Origin: Sphingomonas panacisoli
Lineage (GTDB): Bacteria; Pseudomonadota; Alphaproteobacteria; Sphingomonadales; Sphingomonadaceae
Reading direction: 5' to 3'
Length of the DNA stretch: 64,000 nt
Assembly (NCBI RefSeq): GCF_007859635.1
Contig: NZ_CP042306.1
Span: 3,236,001 to 3,300,000 of the forward strand
Shown here: in pieces, positions 43,802-54,251 of the stretch
How the letters are laid out: each line of letters opens with the position of its first letter
Position numbering within the stretch: position 1 is the stretch's first letter
Made by a program: the position numbers and the translations under genes
Notes under the pieces: model-generated
What the model saw: the letters and a program-made list of their open reading frames with translations, nothing else
What the model was told of the DNA's origin: nothing
Database searches by the model: none

Positions 43802-46294
43802 ATGTCACGCTTCAATCCACTGAAGGCCGACGCCCAGTGGCAAAAGGTGTGGGACGAACGCCAGACGTTCGCCGCGAAGGACGACAGCCCCAAGCCCAAA
43901 AGCTATGTGCTTGAAATGTTTCCGTATCCTTCGGGGCGGATCCATATGGGCCACGTCCGCAACTATACGATGGGCGACGTGCTGGCGCGCTATCGGCGGA
44001 TGAAGGGCATGGAAGTGCTCCACCCGATGGGGTGGGACGCGTTCGGCATGCCGGCCGAAAACGCCGCGATGGAAAAGCACGTCCATCCCGGCGGCTGGAC
44101 CCGCCAGAATATCGCGACGATGAAGGCGCAGCTGAAACGGTTGGGCTTCGCGCTCGATTGGAGCCGCGAACTGGCGACGTGCGAGCCCGATTATTACGGC
44201 CACGAACAGGCGCTGTTCCTCGACATGCTGGCGGCGGGCCTCGTCTATCGCAAGGAATCGTCGGTCAATTGGGATCCGGTCGACATGACCGTGCTGGCCA
44301 ACGAGCAAGTGATCGACGGGCGCGGCTGGCGATCGGGCGCGCTGGTCGAGAAACGCAAGCTGAGCCAGTGGTTCCTGAAGATCACGCAATTCGCCGACGA
44401 ATTGCTGGCCGGGCTGGGCGAGCTGAAGAACTGGCCCGACAAGGTCCGGCTGATGCAGGAAAACTGGATCGGCAAGAGCCAGGGCCTGCAGTTCCGCTGG
44501 AAGGTTTCCGACGGCAGCGAGGTCGAGGTGTTCACGACACGCCCCGACACGATCTTCGGCGCGAGCTTCGTCGCGGTCGCGGCGGATCATCCGATCGCCC
44601 AGTCGATCGGCGCGGCGAGCCCGGAAGCCGCCGCCTTCATCGAACAGTGCAAGCAGGGCGGCACCACCGCGGCCGAACTGGAAACGCAGGAAAAGCTCGG
44701 CTTCGACACCGGGCTGACGGTGACGCACCCGTTCGATCCGACGATCCAACTGCCGCTCTACATCGCGAACTTCGTGTTGATGGACTACGGCACCGGCGCG
44801 GTGTTCGGCGTGCCGGCGCACGACCAGCGCGATTTCGAGTTCGCGTCGAAATACGGCCTGACGATCCGCCGCGTCGTGTCGGATGGCGACAAGACCGATC
44901 CCGCATTCACCGAGGCCGAAGCCTATTCGGGGCCAGGAACGCTAGTGAACTCGCACTTCCTCGACGGGATGGATGTCGAGGATGCCAAGCGCGAGGTGAT
45001 CACGCGCGCCGAAGCGGGCGGCTGGGGCCACGGCACCACCGTGTTTCGCCTGCGCGACTGGGGGGTGAGCCGCCAGCGTTACTGGGGTACGCCGATCCCG
45101 ATCATCCATTGCGCCGCGTGCGGCGCGGTGCCGGTGCCGCGCGATCAACTGCCGGTGGTGCTGCCCGAAGACGTGTCGTTCGACATCCCCGGCAACCCGC
45201 TCGATCGCCATCCCACGTGGAAGCATGTCGCGTGCCCGTCGTGCGGCGGCGCGGCGGTGCGCGAGACCGACACGCTCGACACCTTCGCCGATTCGTCGTG
45301 GTATTTCATCCGCTTCGCCAGCCAGCCCAGGGACAAGGCGTTCGACCGGGCGACGGCCGAACAATGGCTGCCGGTCGGGCAATATATCGGCGGGGTCGAG
45401 CACGCGATCCTGCACTTGCTCTACGCGCGGTTCTGGACGCGGGCGCTGAAGCACATGGATATGCTCGACATCGCCGAGCCGTTCGCGGGACTGTTCACCC
45501 AAGGCATGGTGACGCACGAGACCTACAAGTCGGTCGAGGGCAAATGGCTGTCCCCCGACGACGTGCGCGACGGCAAGGAAATCGCCACCGGGCAACCGAT
45601 CACGGTCGGCCGCACCGAAAAGATGTCGAAGTCGAAGAAGAACACGATCGATCCCGAACCGATCGTTGATCAATACGGCGCCGACGCGACGCGGTGGTTC
45701 ATGCTGTCTGACTCGCCACCCGAACGCGACCTGCAATGGTCCGAAAGTGGGATCGAGGGGTCGTGGCGTTTCGTCCAGCGGCTGTGGCGGCTGGTCGACG
45801 GCATCGCGGACGGCGAGGGCGCCGATGCCGCGATCGACCGCAAGCTCGCCCAGACCATCGCCGGGGTCGCCGTGGATATCGAGGCGCTGCAGTTCAACAA
45901 GGCGGTCGCCAAGCTGTACGAACTGGTCAACGCGATCGAAAAGGCCGCACCGTCGGCCTCGCGCACCGCCGCGATCCGCACGCTCGTCCGCCTCGTCGCA
46001 CCGATGACACCGCATCTCGCCGAGGAAGCCTGGGCGGCGATGGGCGAAAGCGAGCTGGTCGCCGGCGCCGATTGGCCGAGTTACGACCCCGCTTTGCTGG
46101 TCGAGGACGAAGTGACGATCGCGATCCAGGTCAACGGCAAGCTCCGCGACACGCTGACCATGCCCAAAGGCTCGCCCAAGGACGCGATCGAGGCCGCGGC
46201 GCGCGCCAACGCCCATGTCATCCGCGTGCTCGAAGGCAAGGAACCCAAGAAGGTGATTGTCGTGCCCGATCGTCTGGTCAATCTGGTCGCATGA
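43802..46294 (+). CDS. leuS: leucyl-tRNA synthetase
   Basis: An 830-residue class I synthetase. The HIGH motif is HMGH at 48-51 within [11 protein letters not shown], and the KMSKS motif is EKMSKSKKN near 607. A complete CP1 editing domain ([11 protein letters not shown] through [19 protein letters not shown]) lies between them. It charges tRNA-Leu and clears misacylated tRNA. The stop overlaps the lptE start (ATGA), beginning the leuS-lptE-holA operon. Confidence 0.98.
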   Translation: MSRFNPLKADAQWQKVWDERQTFAAKDDSPKPKSYVLEMFPYPSGRIHMGHVRNYTMGDVLARYRRMKGMEVLHPMGWDAFGMPAENAAMEKHVHPGGWTRQNIATMKAQLKRLGFALDWSRELATCEPDYYGHEQALFLDMLAAGLVYRKESSVNWDPVDMTVLANEQVIDGRGWRSGALVEKRKLSQWFLKITQFADELLAGLGELKNWPDKVRLMQENWIGKSQGLQFRWKVSDGSEVEVFTTRPDTIFGASFVAVAADHPIAQSIGAASPEAAAFIEQCKQGGTTAAELETQEKLGFDTGLTVTHPFDPTIQLPLYIANFVLMDYGTGAVFGVPAHDQRDFEFASKYGLTIRRVVSDGDKTDPAFTEAEAYSGPGTLVNSHFLDGMDVEDAKREVITRAEAGGWGHGTTVFRLRDWGVSRQRYWGTPIPIIHCAACGAVPVPRDQLPVVLPEDVSFDIPGNPLDRHPTWKHVACPSCGGAAVRETDTLDTFADSSWYFIRFASQPRDKAFDRATAEQWLPVGQYIGGVEHAILHLLYARFWTRALKHMDMLDIAEPFAGLFTQGMVTHETYKSVEGKWLSPDDVRDGKEIATGQPITVGRTEKMSKSKKNTIDPEPIVDQYGADATRWFMLSDSPPERDLQWSESGIEGSWRFVQRLWRLVDGIADGEGADAAIDRKLAQTIAGVAVDIEALQFNKAVAKLYELVNAIEKAAPSASRTAAIRTLVRLVAPMTPHLAEEAWAAMGESELVAGADWPSYDPALLVEDEVTIAIQVNGKLRDTLTMPKGSPKDAIEAAARANAHVIRVLEGKEPKKVIVVPDRLVNLVA

Positions 46295-46782
46295 AGCGAC
46301 TCGTCCCCTTGCTCGCCATCGCCCTCGCCGGTTGCGGGCTGCATCCGCTATACGAAGGCGGCGCCTCCGGCACGGTGGCGCGCGGGCTGGCCGACATCGA
46401 CATCGCGCCGATCGCGGGCAAGTCGGGCTATCTGATGACCAATGCGTTGCGTGATCGCTTGCCCGATCGTGGCGGCGCCGCGGCGAAATACCGGCTCGAG
46501 ATCAAGCTCGACGATTCGATCGTCGGCCTGGGCATCACGCGCGACAACACCGTGACGCGCGAGCGGCGGTCGCTGCGCGCACGTTATCAGTTGGTCGATA
46601 CCGTGTCGGGCGAAGCGGTGCTCGACGCGACCGCCGGGTCGGATGCCGGGGTCGATGTGGTGAACTCCGAATATGCGACGATCGCGGCCGAAAATACCGC
46701 GCTGGAAAACCTGACCGACATCGTCGCCGATCAGATCGTGACGCGCATCGCGGTCTATACGCGCCGCACCGCGGCGAAGTGA
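46291..46782 (+). CDS. lptE: LPS-assembly lipoprotein LptE
   Basis: A 163-residue lipoprotein. The signal [15 protein letters not shown] ends at Cys15, and GLHPLYEGG follows, the usual LptE start. The body has alternating strands and a last helix ending [12 protein letters not shown]. It plugs the LptD barrel and helps place LPS on the cell surface. The position between leuS and holA, with overlaps on both sides, confirms the assignment despite low sequence conservation. Confidence 0.92.
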   Translation: MKRLVPLLAIALAGCGLHPLYEGGASGTVARGLADIDIAPIAGKSGYLMTNALRDRLPDRGGAAAKYRLEIKLDDSIVGLGITRDNTVTRERRSLRARYQLVDTVSGEAVLDATAGSDAGVDVVNSEYATIAAENTALENLTDIVADQIVTRIAVYTRRTAAK

Positions 46783-47798
46783 AAGCGTCTGAAAATCAGC
46801 TAGTTAACGCGATCGACGCAGCATCGCCGGCGATCCGGCTCTATCTGCTGCACGGGCCCGACGAATCGGGCGCGGCGGATTATGCGGCGCGATTGGGCCG
46901 TGCGCTGGGTGCGGATGCGGAGAAGATCGCGATCGAGGGGTCGTCGCTGAAGAGCGATCCCGGCCGCGTCGTCGATGAGGCACGGTCGCTTGCCCTGTTC
47001 GGCGGGCGCCGCTGGATATTGATCAACAATGCGGGCGAAGACGCGATCGAAGCGGCAAAGATGCTGATCGCCGAGCCGCACGTCGAGCATCCGGTCGTGC
47101 TCATCGGTCCGGGTCTGCGCAGCAAGGGCAAATTGGTCGAGTTCGCGATCGCGCAGCCCGCCGCGATGAGCTTCGCCTGCTACGTCCCCGACGGCGCCAA
47201 TGCCGAACGGCTGGTCGTCGGCATCGCGCGCGAACATGGCTTGCGGCCGACACCCGCCGCCGCCCGCCGCTTGATGAGCGCGGCGAATGGCGACCGCGCC
47301 GTCATCGCCCGCGAGATCGAAAAGCTCGCGCTCTATCTCGACGCCGCCGCCGACCGGCCGCGCGAGCTCGACGACGACGTGATCGACTTGCTCGGTGCCG
47401 AACTCGGCGATGCGCAGATGTCCGACGTCGTCGATGCCGCGCTGGAAGGGCGGGTCCGCGACATTTCGCGCGAGCTCGGCCGGTTCGCCGATTCGGGCGG
47501 CAGTGCAATCCCGCTGCTGCGCCAGATCGTCCGCAAGTTGATGAGCCTGGCCGCGATGCGCGGGGAGGTCGATGCGGGCGCCGACGCGACTGCGACGGTC
47601 AAGAAGCGCCGGCTGCACTTTCGCGAGGAAGCAGGGACGATCCGTCTGGTTCAACGTTGGCGCGCGGCCGAAATCACCGCCGCGATCGACCGCTTGCGAC
47701 GCGCCGAACGCGCCTTGATGTCGGCGGGCGGGGCAGGGGAGATATTGTCCGACGTCGCCATTACCGAGACGACGCGCGCGGCCGCAAGAGCGCGCTAA
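46779..47798 (+). CDS. holA: DNA polymerase III delta subunit HolA
   Basis: A 339-residue clamp-loader subunit that opens the beta clamp. Its AAA-like fold is shown by LYLLHGPDESGAADYAARL, LALFGGRRWILINNAGEDAIEA (landmark FGGRRWI) and the C-terminal helical bundle with IPLLRQIVRKLMSL. It has no Walker ATPase activity, as usual for delta. A GTG at 46779 overlaps the lptE stop (GTGA). It is convergent with parB, 9 bases apart. Confidence 0.95.
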   Translation: MKASENQLVNAIDAASPAIRLYLLHGPDESGAADYAARLGRALGADAEKIAIEGSSLKSDPGRVVDEARSLALFGGRRWILINNAGEDAIEAAKMLIAEPHVEHPVVLIGPGLRSKGKLVEFAIAQPAAMSFACYVPDGANAERLVVGIAREHGLRPTPAAARRLMSAANGDRAVIAREIEKLALYLDAAADRPRELDDDVIDLLGAELGDAQMSDVVDAALEGRVRDISRELGRFADSGGSAIPLLRQIVRKLMSLAAMRGEVDAGADATATVKKRRLHFREEAGTIRLVQRWRAAEITAAIDRLRRAERALMSAGGAGEILSDVAITETTRAAARAR

Positions 47799-47807
47799 GT
47801 CAAAGGC

Positions 47808-48686
47808 TTAAAGCGGTTCGCCGGTCAGCCGCTGGCAGACCATGTCGAGTTGGTCGAGCGTCGAATAGGCGACCGTCAGCGTCCCGCCCTTGGGACCGTA
47901 ACTGATCTTCACGCCGAGCCCGATCACGTCGCTCAACTGGCGCTCGAGCGCAGCGATGTCGGCATTGCGCCCGCCACCGCCCGATCCGCCGGTCGAATCC
48001 GCATTCTTTGCTGATCGCGCCAGCCGTTCGGTGTCGCGCACCGACAAGCCTTTGGCGACGACTTCCGCCGCGAGCCGTTCGACGTCGGGCGCGCCGATCA
48101 GCGCGCGGGCATGCCCCATGTCGATTCGGCCGTCGACCAACAGCGCCTGGACGCTTTCCGGAAGATCGAGTAATCTCAACAGGTTGGCGATGTGGCTCCG
48201 CGACTTGTGGACGAGCTTGGCGAGCGCTTCCTGGGTGTGACCAAACTCGGTGATCAGCCGCTTGTACGCGTCGGCTTCTTCGACCGCGTTGAGATCGCGG
48301 CGCTGGATGTTTTCGAGCAACGCGATCTCGAACGTATCGGCGTCGTCGAGTTCGCGAACGATAACAGGGACTTCGTGCAGCCGCGCGCGTTGTGCGGCGC
48401 GCCAGCGACGCTCGCCGGCGACGATCTGGTAGTTGCGGCCGTGTGGCCGAACCAGGATCGGCTGGAGCACGCCACGCGTCGCGATCGACTGCGACAATTC
48501 TTCGAGCGCCGTATCGTCGAACGCCCGCCGCGGCTGGCCGGGCTGCGGCGTCAACGCGCCGACCGGCATCATTCGGATTCCCGATGGTGCGTCACCGGTG
48601 GTCGCGACCGGCTCGGCCGCGATGTCGCCGAGCAAGGCGTTGAGCCCGCGGCCTAGGCTCGGGCGGGGCTTGCGGGCCTCGCTCAT
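47808..48686 (-). CDS. parB: chromosome partitioning protein ParB
   Basis: A 292-residue CTP-dependent DNA clamp. The N-terminal LGRGLNALLG, the CTP-binding GERRWRA at residues 91-97 and ENIQRRDLN, a helix-turn-helix around 150-175 (TQEALAKLVHKSRSHIANLLRL in outline), and a C-terminal dimerisation domain are present. It loads at parS (49523 and 51921) and spreads. Its start overlaps parA by ATGA. Confidence 0.97.
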   Translation of the reverse strand: MSEARKPRPSLGRGLNALLGDIAAEPVATTGDAPSGIRMMPVGALTPQPGQPRRAFDDTALEELSQSIATRGVLQPILVRPHGRNYQIVAGERRWRAAQRARLHEVPVIVRELDDADTFEIALLENIQRRDLNAVEEADAYKRLITEFGHTQEALAKLVHKSRSHIANLLRLLDLPESVQALLVDGRIDMGHARALIGAPDVERLAAEVVAKGLSVRDTERLARSAKNADSTGGSGGGGRNADIAALERQLSDVIGLGVKISYGPKGGTLTVAYSTLDQLDMVCQRLTGEPL

Positions 48687-49468
48687 GCCGCGATCGCCGG
48701 CTTGGCCGGGGGCAACCGGCCGATCAATTCGCGTGCGAGCGCCATATACGCCTCCGATCCCGAACAGCGATAATCGTAGATGAGCGCCGGCACGCCATGG
48801 CTGGGCGCCTCCGACAACCGTACGTTGCGCGGGATGACGGTATCGAACACGACATTGCCGAGTACCGCGCGAACGTCCGAAGAAACCTGTTCGGTCAATC
48901 GGTTACGGCGATCATACATCGTCAGCGCGACGCCGAGGATCGCCAGGCCTGGGTTGAATCGCGACCGAATCCGCTCGACCGTACTGAGCAACTGGCTCAA
49001 CCCCTCGAGCGCGAAGAACTCGCATTGCAGCGGGACCAGGAGCGAGTCGGCGGCGACCATCGCATTGATTGTCAGCAACCCGAGCGATGGCGGACAATCG
49101 ATCAGCACGACGTCCCAGCGATCCGCCGTTTCCTCCAGGGCATGATCGAGCCGGTGAGTCCGCTCCTCGTAATCGACGAGCTCTATCTCCGCGCCGGACA
49201 AATCGACGGTCGCCGGAACGATATCGAGCTTGGGCACCGCAGTGGCGATCGCAGCATCGGAAACGCTAACCTCACCGATCAGTACCTCGTAACTCGATTT
49301 AGCGCGATTGGCGCGGTGGATGCCGAGACCGGTCGATGCATTGCCCTGCGGATCGAGATCGACGATCAGCACGCGCTTGCCGGTAGCCGCGAGCGCGGTA
49401 CCGAGATTGATGGCGGTGGTCGTCTTGCCGACCCCACCCTTCTGATTGGCGACTGCGATGACCGTCAT
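48683..49468 (-). CDS. parA: chromosome partitioning ATPase ParA
   Basis: A 261-residue Walker-type ATPase. The deviant Walker A KGGVGKTT is at residues 10-17, LIVDLDPQGN is the A' motif, and DVVLIDCPPSLG is Walker B. It binds DNA with ATP and moves ParB-parS complexes poleward. It overlaps parB and rsmG by 4 bases each, so rsmG-parA-parB form one unit. Confidence 0.97.
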   Translation of the reverse strand: MTVIAVANQKGGVGKTTTAINLGTALAATGKRVLIVDLDPQGNASTGLGIHRANRAKSSYEVLIGEVSVSDAAIATAVPKLDIVPATVDLSGAEIELVDYEERTHRLDHALEETADRWDVVLIDCPPSLGLLTINAMVAADSLLVPLQCEFFALEGLSQLLSTVERIRSRFNPGLAILGVALTMYDRRNRLTEQVSSDVRAVLGNVVFDTVIPRNVRLSEAPSHGVPALIYDYRCSGSEAYMALARELIGRLPPAKPAIAA

Positions 49469-50073
49469 CGCCGCCTCACGCCGCGCGCGATCACGATGGC
49501 TGAATCGGGGCTGGTGATGCTATGTTCCACGTGAAACACACCATGCCATGTTCGCCGCGCTTCCGCTACCTCGTCGTCGGCGTTTCTACCCTTGGGGAGC
49601 AGCCAAACCGTCTCTTTCTTGGCGCATTGTGCCGCCGACGCGAGAAGAGCGCCTATTCGTGCCACCGCACGCGCCGAAATCACATCGGCCTTATCGCTGA
49701 CCGCTTCCACCTTTGCCGCTATCACAGTGACATTTGTTAGCCCCAATTGGTTCGCTGCATCGCGCAGGTAGTCCGCGCGTAAACGACGCGGCTCCACCAG
49801 AATCATTGCCCGTTCGGGTTCGACGGCGGCAACGGCAAGACCGGGAAATCCGGCACCGGCGCCGACATCGAGCCAAATACCGTCCGGCCCCAGCGCGACG
49901 AGTTGGAGCGAATCGACGATATGGCGCGTCCAGATCGATGCGAGCGTCGAACGAGCGATCAAATTCTGCCGTTCGGCCTCCTCAGCGACAATCGCCGCCA
50001 AGCTATCCAACCGATCGATCGCCGCCGAGTCGAACCTCGAAACGGCCCAAGCACGTGCATCCTCTTCCGTCAT
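49465..50073 (-). CDS. rsmG: 16S rRNA m7G527 methyltransferase RsmG
   Basis: A 202-residue SAM-dependent methyltransferase. The SAM-binding loop reads [17 protein letters not shown], followed by [14 protein letters not shown]. It modifies G527 in the decoding region of 16S rRNA; loss gives low-level streptomycin resistance in many bacteria. Codons near 49523 spell FHVEH because a parS site is embedded in the gene. It overlaps mnmG (ATGA). Confidence 0.95.
   Translation of the reverse strand: MTEEDARAWAVSRFDSAAIDRLDSLAAIVAEEAERQNLIARSTLASIWTRHIVDSLQLVALGPDGIWLDVGAGAGFPGLAVAAVEPERAMILVEPRRLRADYLRDAANQLGLTNVTVIAAKVEAVSDKADVISARAVARIGALLASAAQCAKKETVWLLPKGRNADDEVAEARRTWHGVFHVEHSITSPDSAIVIARGVRRR
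49523..49538. other. parS site inside rsmG
   Basis: TGTTCCACGTGAAACA differs from the bacterial parS consensus TGTTTCACGTGAAACA at one base. It is read through as VFHVEH in the rsmG 3' end, a known position for embedded parS. ParB encoded 0.8 kb away should bind it. Confidence 0.9.
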
Positions 50074-51902
50074 GCCGCACGCCGGTTGGTGTGGAGTAGG
50101 ATCGCAGTAAGCGCCGCCGGCGTGATCCCACGAATACGCCCCGCTGCGGCGAGGGTAGCAGGTCGGGCGGCAGTCAGGCGCTCCACCATTTCAATCGACA
50201 GCCCAGGAACAGCCGCGAAGTCGAGATCGGCGCGCAAGGCCACGCGCTCGCTCGCCCGCAGCTCGGCGACCTCGGCCTCCTGGCGATCGACATAGGGAGC
50301 GTATCGCGCGTCATCCAACGCCTCGACGATGGTTGGCGTCATGACGTCGGCGAGTTCCGGCGCGACGTCGCGCAATGAGACGTCCGGAAAGCGCAGCCAC
50401 TCCCGGGCGGAGCGACGCGAGCCGTCCTGGCCGACTCCGGTATGCGCCAGCGTACTGGCGGTAATCGATCGAGCGAGCACATGATCGACCTCCGTACGTT
50501 CCTGCTCGCGGCGACGAACGTGTTCCAAGCGAGCGGGGCCGAGCAATCCGGTGGCTTCCGCAACCCGCGACAGCCGCGTTTCAGCGTTGTCGGCCCGGAG
50601 CCTGAGCCTGAATTCGGCACGCGCGGTCAGCATGCGGTAGGGTTCCGTAACGCCCTGTAGCACCAGGTCGTCGATCATGACGCCAAGATAGCTTTGCGTC
50701 CGATCGGGCAGGAAGGAATCGAGACCAAGCGCCAACGCCGCTGCATTCGCCCCCGCCACAAGCCCTTGCGCCGCCGCTTCTTCATAGCCGGTCGTCCCGT
50801 TGATCTGCCCGGCGCAGAACAATCCCGGCAACTCTGTCAGCGCGAGCCGATGATCAAGTGCACGCGGATCGATATGGTCGTATTCGACAGCATAGCCGAA
50901 CGCCATGATCCGTGTTCGCTCCAGACCCGGAATTGAGGCGATCAGCGCGGCTTGGGCGTCGGCCGGAAGCGACGTCGAGATGCCATTGGGGTAGACAGTG
51001 GCATCGTCCAATCCCTCCGGTTCGAGGAATATCTGGTGACCATCTCGGTCACCGAACCGATGCACCTTGTCTTCGATGGATGGGCAATAGCGCGGGCCTG
51101 CGCCTTCAATTGCGCCGCCGAACAGCGGTGACCGATCGAGCGCAGCGCGGATGATGTCGTGCGTCCGTTCGGTCGTTCGCGTAATCGCGCAGGCCAGTTG
51201 GGGGAGGGGTCTGCCTGACGACAGCGGCGACATTGTCCAAGGTTCGTCGTCGGAGGGCTGGCGCTCCAGCCGCGCCCAGTCGATCGTGCGCCCATCGAGT
51301 CGCGGCGGCGTCCCGGTCTTGAGTCGCGTCATCGGCAAATCGATCGCCCGCAACTGATCCGCCATCGCGGTCGCGGCCCGCTCGCCGAGCCGCCCGCCAG
51401 ACTCGCGATCCTCGCCGCGAAACATGCGGGCGCCTAGAAACGTGCCCGTCGCCAGGACGACCGTGGGGGCGAAGATCGCGGTTCCGTCTGACAGGACAAT
51501 TCCCGATACCGCACCACTTCGCACGGTGAGTGAGACGGCCTCGCCCGGAACAATTTCAATACCATCATGCGATTTTAGAATCGCTCGGACTGCTGCCGCA
51601 AAACGCTTACGATCCGCCTGGATTCGCGGTCCCCGAACAGCTGCGCCCTTGCTGCGATTGAGCAGCCGGTAGTGGATTGCCGCCGCATCTGCCGCACGCG
51701 CCATGATGCCGTCGCAGGCATCGACCTCCCGCACCAGGTGGCCCTTGCCGAGTCCGCCGATGCTGGGATTGCAGGACATCGCACCGATATTCGCGGCATC
51801 GAACGTGACGAGCGCGACCCGCGAGCCGCGCCGAGAGGCAGCCGCAGCAGCCTCCACGCCGGCATGGCCGCCGCCGATCACGATAACGTCGAACTCGTTC
51901 AT
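50070..51902 (-). CDS. mnmG: tRNA uridine-5-carboxymethylaminomethyl enzyme MnmG
   Basis: A 610-residue FAD protein. The N-terminal FAD-binding [10 protein letters not shown] is near residue 10, and [20 protein letters not shown] follows. [14 protein letters not shown] and YCPSIEDKV are further family blocks. With MnmE it adds the cmnm group at U34 of some tRNAs. The order mnmE-mnmG-rsmG-parA-parB is classic for origin-proximal DNA. Confidence 0.97.
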   Translation of the reverse strand: MNEFDVIVIGGGHAGVEAAAAASRRGSRVALVTFDAANIGAMSCNPSIGGLGKGHLVREVDACDGIMARAADAAAIHYRLLNRSKGAAVRGPRIQADRKRFAAAVRAILKSHDGIEIVPGEAVSLTVRSGAVSGIVLSDGTAIFAPTVVLATGTFLGARMFRGEDRESGGRLGERAATAMADQLRAIDLPMTRLKTGTPPRLDGRTIDWARLERQPSDDEPWTMSPLSSGRPLPQLACAITRTTERTHDIIRAALDRSPLFGGAIEGAGPRYCPSIEDKVHRFGDRDGHQIFLEPEGLDDATVYPNGISTSLPADAQAALIASIPGLERTRIMAFGYAVEYDHIDPRALDHRLALTELPGLFCAGQINGTTGYEEAAAQGLVAGANAAALALGLDSFLPDRTQSYLGVMIDDLVLQGVTEPYRMLTARAEFRLRLRADNAETRLSRVAEATGLLGPARLEHVRRREQERTEVDHVLARSITASTLAHTGVGQDGSRRSAREWLRFPDVSLRDVAPELADVMTPTIVEALDDARYAPYVDRQEAEVAELRASERVALRADLDFAAVPGLSIEMVERLTAARPATLAAAGRIRGITPAALTAILLHTNRRAA

Positions 51903-51920
51903 GGCGCGCGGTTAGCAGCT

Positions 51921-51936
51921 TGTTCCACGTGGAACA
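51921..51936. other. parS site between mnmG and mnmE
   Basis: TGTTCCACGTGGAACA is a perfect 16-bp palindrome and a known parS variant (Pseudomonas type). It fills the 35-base gap between the mnmE stop and the mnmG start. Together with the site in rsmG it gives ParB two loading points 2.4 kb apart. Confidence 0.92.
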
Positions 51937-51937
51937 C

Positions 51938-53215
51938 TCACTTTCCGATGCAAAACTTGCCGAACAAGGTGTCGAGCATGGTCTCGACGCCGGAATGACC
52001 GGTAATCTTTGCTAGCGCGACGTTCGCTCGGCGTAACGCGTCCGCAACCACTAGCTCATCAAGCGACGCGATGTCCGCCAGCGCCTCTACCGCGTCCCGG
52101 CAATGGTTCGCTTGCCTGACGTTCAACGCGAGATCGCCCGGTTTCGGTATCAGCGACGAAGCCCGGCTCGTCACCAATGTCCACAACACTTCGACCGAAG
52201 CATCGTCAAGAGCCGACACCGACATAACGGGTCCTGCCGTAAAGTGACCGCGGCCAGGCAAATCCGCCCGCGCGTGTAACCAGACCATCGCTGGATCGCG
52301 CGGGGCGTCGTCACTCAGCCACAAGACGATGTCGGCGCCCTCGATCGCTTCGTCGGCGCGCGCAATGCCGATCCGCTCGATCACGTCATCGGTAGCGTCG
52401 CGAAGCCCGGCTGTGTCGGTCAACACGAAAGGAATACCATCGCGAGCGACCGACACCTCGATACGGTCGCGCGTCGTACCCGCGATCGGGGAGACGATCG
52501 CTGCTTCGCGACGCACCAAGGCATTGAGCAGTGTGGACTTTCCGCTGTTGGGCGGACCCGCCAGCACGACGCGGACGCCGTCCCGCAAACGTTCGACCGT
52601 TGGCGCCGCCAGAGTAGCTGTCATGTCGTCCGCCACCGACCGTGCGCTTTGGCGGATATCATCGAGTAGGGCCGCAGGAACATCGGCCTCGTCAGAAAAG
52701 TCGAGCGATCCTTCGATCCTTGCGGCCAAGCCCAACAATCTGGCGCGCCAGCTCGCTATTCGTCGCGACAGCGCGCCATCAGCCATGGACAGCGCGGCAC
52801 GGCGCTGCAACTCGGTCTCGGCCGTCAGTAGGTCGCCGAGACCCTCCGCCTCGGCCAGATCGATCCGGCCGTTCGCCAACGCGCGGCGCGTGAACTCGCC
52901 TGGATCGGCACGGCGCAAGTCGGGCTGGATCGCCAGCGCCATCTCTACTGCCGCTACCACCGCTCGACCACCGTGGAGATGCAACTCGACGAGATCCTCG
53001 CCCGTCGCGGTCGCCGGACCGGGAAAGACCAGAACCAGCGCGCGATCGAGATGCTCGCCCGATGAGTCGCGCAGGGTGCGGACTCGCGCTTCGCGCGGGG
53101 CGGGGAGCTCGCCGGCCAATTCTTGCGCCGCTGCCAATGCGGCCGATCCGCTGATCCGGATAATGGCGATCGCGGCCGGCGGAGCGCCGGTCGACGGAGC
53201 GTAGATCGTGTCCAT
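51938..53215 (-). CDS. mnmE: tRNA modification GTPase MnmE
   Basis: A 425-residue protein. The N-terminal domain begins IYAPSTGAPPAAIAIIRISG (landmark APSTG). The central GTPase has G1 GPPNSGKS at 220-227, DTAGLRDATDDVIERIGI around 270, and the last four residues are CIGK, the conserved end with the catalytic Cys. It works with MnmG at tRNA U34. It is slightly short for the family, by small loops only. Confidence 0.96.
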   Translation of the reverse strand: MDTIYAPSTGAPPAAIAIIRISGSAALAAAQELAGELPAPREARVRTLRDSSGEHLDRALVLVFPGPATATGEDLVELHLHGGRAVVAAVEMALAIQPDLRRADPGEFTRRALANGRIDLAEAEGLGDLLTAETELQRRAALSMADGALSRRIASWRARLLGLAARIEGSLDFSDEADVPAALLDDIRQSARSVADDMTATLAAPTVERLRDGVRVVLAGPPNSGKSTLLNALVRREAAIVSPIAGTTRDRIEVSVARDGIPFVLTDTAGLRDATDDVIERIGIARADEAIEGADIVLWLSDDAPRDPAMVWLHARADLPGRGHFTAGPVMSVSALDDASVEVLWTLVTSRASSLIPKPGDLALNVRQANHCRDAVEALADIASLDELVVADALRRANVALAKITGHSGVETMLDTLFGKFCIGK

Positions 53216-53233
53216 CCGGCCGCCCGTCCGACG

Positions 53234-53476
53234 TCAGTCCTTGCTCTTCTTGTCGGTCGCGTTGTCGAACAGGCCGCGCCAGAAAGCCATGCTGGCATCG
53301 CCCATCGGCATCCAGTTTTTCATCATGTTTTCAAGTAGTTCCGGCTTGATCGCGGTGCCGTCCATCGCGCCCAGAATCGACTTGATATAGACGTCGTGGA
53401 TTGGTGTCAGGTCCGGCAGGCCGATCGCGCGGCGCGCTTCCTCGGGCGTGCAATCCACCTCGACATTGATCTTCAT
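53234..53476 (-). CDS. DUF6489 family small protein
   Basis: An 80-residue acidic protein starting MKINVEVDCTPEEARRAIGLPDL and containing FWRGLFDNATDKKSKD at the end. It matches the short conserved proteins that sphingomonads carry next to mnmE. It has no signal peptide or membrane segment. Function is unknown. It lies 18 bases upstream of mnmE on the same strand and could be cotranscribed. Confidence 0.85.
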   Translation of the reverse strand: MKINVEVDCTPEEARRAIGLPDLTPIHDVYIKSILGAMDGTAIKPELLENMMKNWMPMGDASMAFWRGLFDNATDKKSKD

Positions 53477-53545
53477 CGCGACCCTTCCCGCTGCTATCGC
53501 GACCTATATGCCCCGGTAACGCACGGCGTAGCAAGGAGAGCCAGA

Positions 53546-54244
53546 ATGACCGCGACGATCAGCATGGAGACGTTCGACGGCGACGCATCGTTCGACGCCT
53601 ATATCGCCGAACCCGCCGGGGGTGAGGCAAGCGCCGCGATCGTCGTCATCCAAGAGATTTTCGGGGTCAATGCCGGCATCAGGCGCAAGTGCGACCAGCT
53701 CGCCGAGGCAGGCTATCTCGCGATCGCGCCGGACCTGTTCTGGCGGCTCGAGCCGGGCATCGAGCTCGATCCCGACATCCCCGACCAGTTTCAGGCCGCG
53801 CTCGGCTGGATGGGCAAATTCAACCAGGACGCCGGCATCCGCGACATCGAAGCGACGATCCGCGCGGCGCGCGATCGGGTCGGCGGCGGTAAGGTGGGGG
53901 CGGTGGGCTACTGCCTGGGCGGCCGGCTGGCATATATGACCGCGGCGCGCACCGACGTGGACGCGAGCGTCGGCTATTACGCGGTCGGTATCGACGGTCT
54001 GCTCGGCGAAAAGCACGCAATCGCGCGGCCGCTGATGCTCCACATCGCCGGCGCCGACCATTTCGTAACACCCGACGTCCAAGCCAAGATGCACGAGGGA
54101 CTCGACGACCATGCCAGAGTCACGCTGCACGACTATCCGGGGGTCGATCACGGCTTCGCGACCGAATTCGGCAAGCGCCGCGCTGATGAAGCAGCCAAGC
54201 TCGCCGACGAGCGGACGATGGCGTTCTTCCGCGAGAACTTGTAA
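53546..54244 (+). CDS. dienelactone hydrolase family protein
   Basis: A 232-residue alpha/beta hydrolase. The catalytic triad is Cys123 in GYCLGGRL, Asp171 in HIAGADHF and His202 in GVDHGF, with Glu37 in QEIFG as usual in dienelactone hydrolase. AAGGAGAG precedes the ATG at 53546. It hydrolyses a lactone or ester. No aromatic degradation genes are nearby, so the true substrate is unknown. It is divergent from the DUF6489 gene. Confidence 0.92.
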   Translation: MTATISMETFDGDASFDAYIAEPAGGEASAAIVVIQEIFGVNAGIRRKCDQLAEAGYLAIAPDLFWRLEPGIELDPDIPDQFQAALGWMGKFNQDAGIRDIEATIRAARDRVGGGKVGAVGYCLGGRLAYMTAARTDVDASVGYYAVGIDGLLGEKHAIARPLMLHIAGADHFVTPDVQAKMHEGLDDHARVTLHDYPGVDHGFATEFGKRRADEAAKLADERTMAFFRENL

Positions 54245-54251
54245 TTTCTGT

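Noticed and set aside
52642-52893. Small plus-strand frame within mnmE
   Set aside because: No start signals and Arg/Ser-rich antisense composition.
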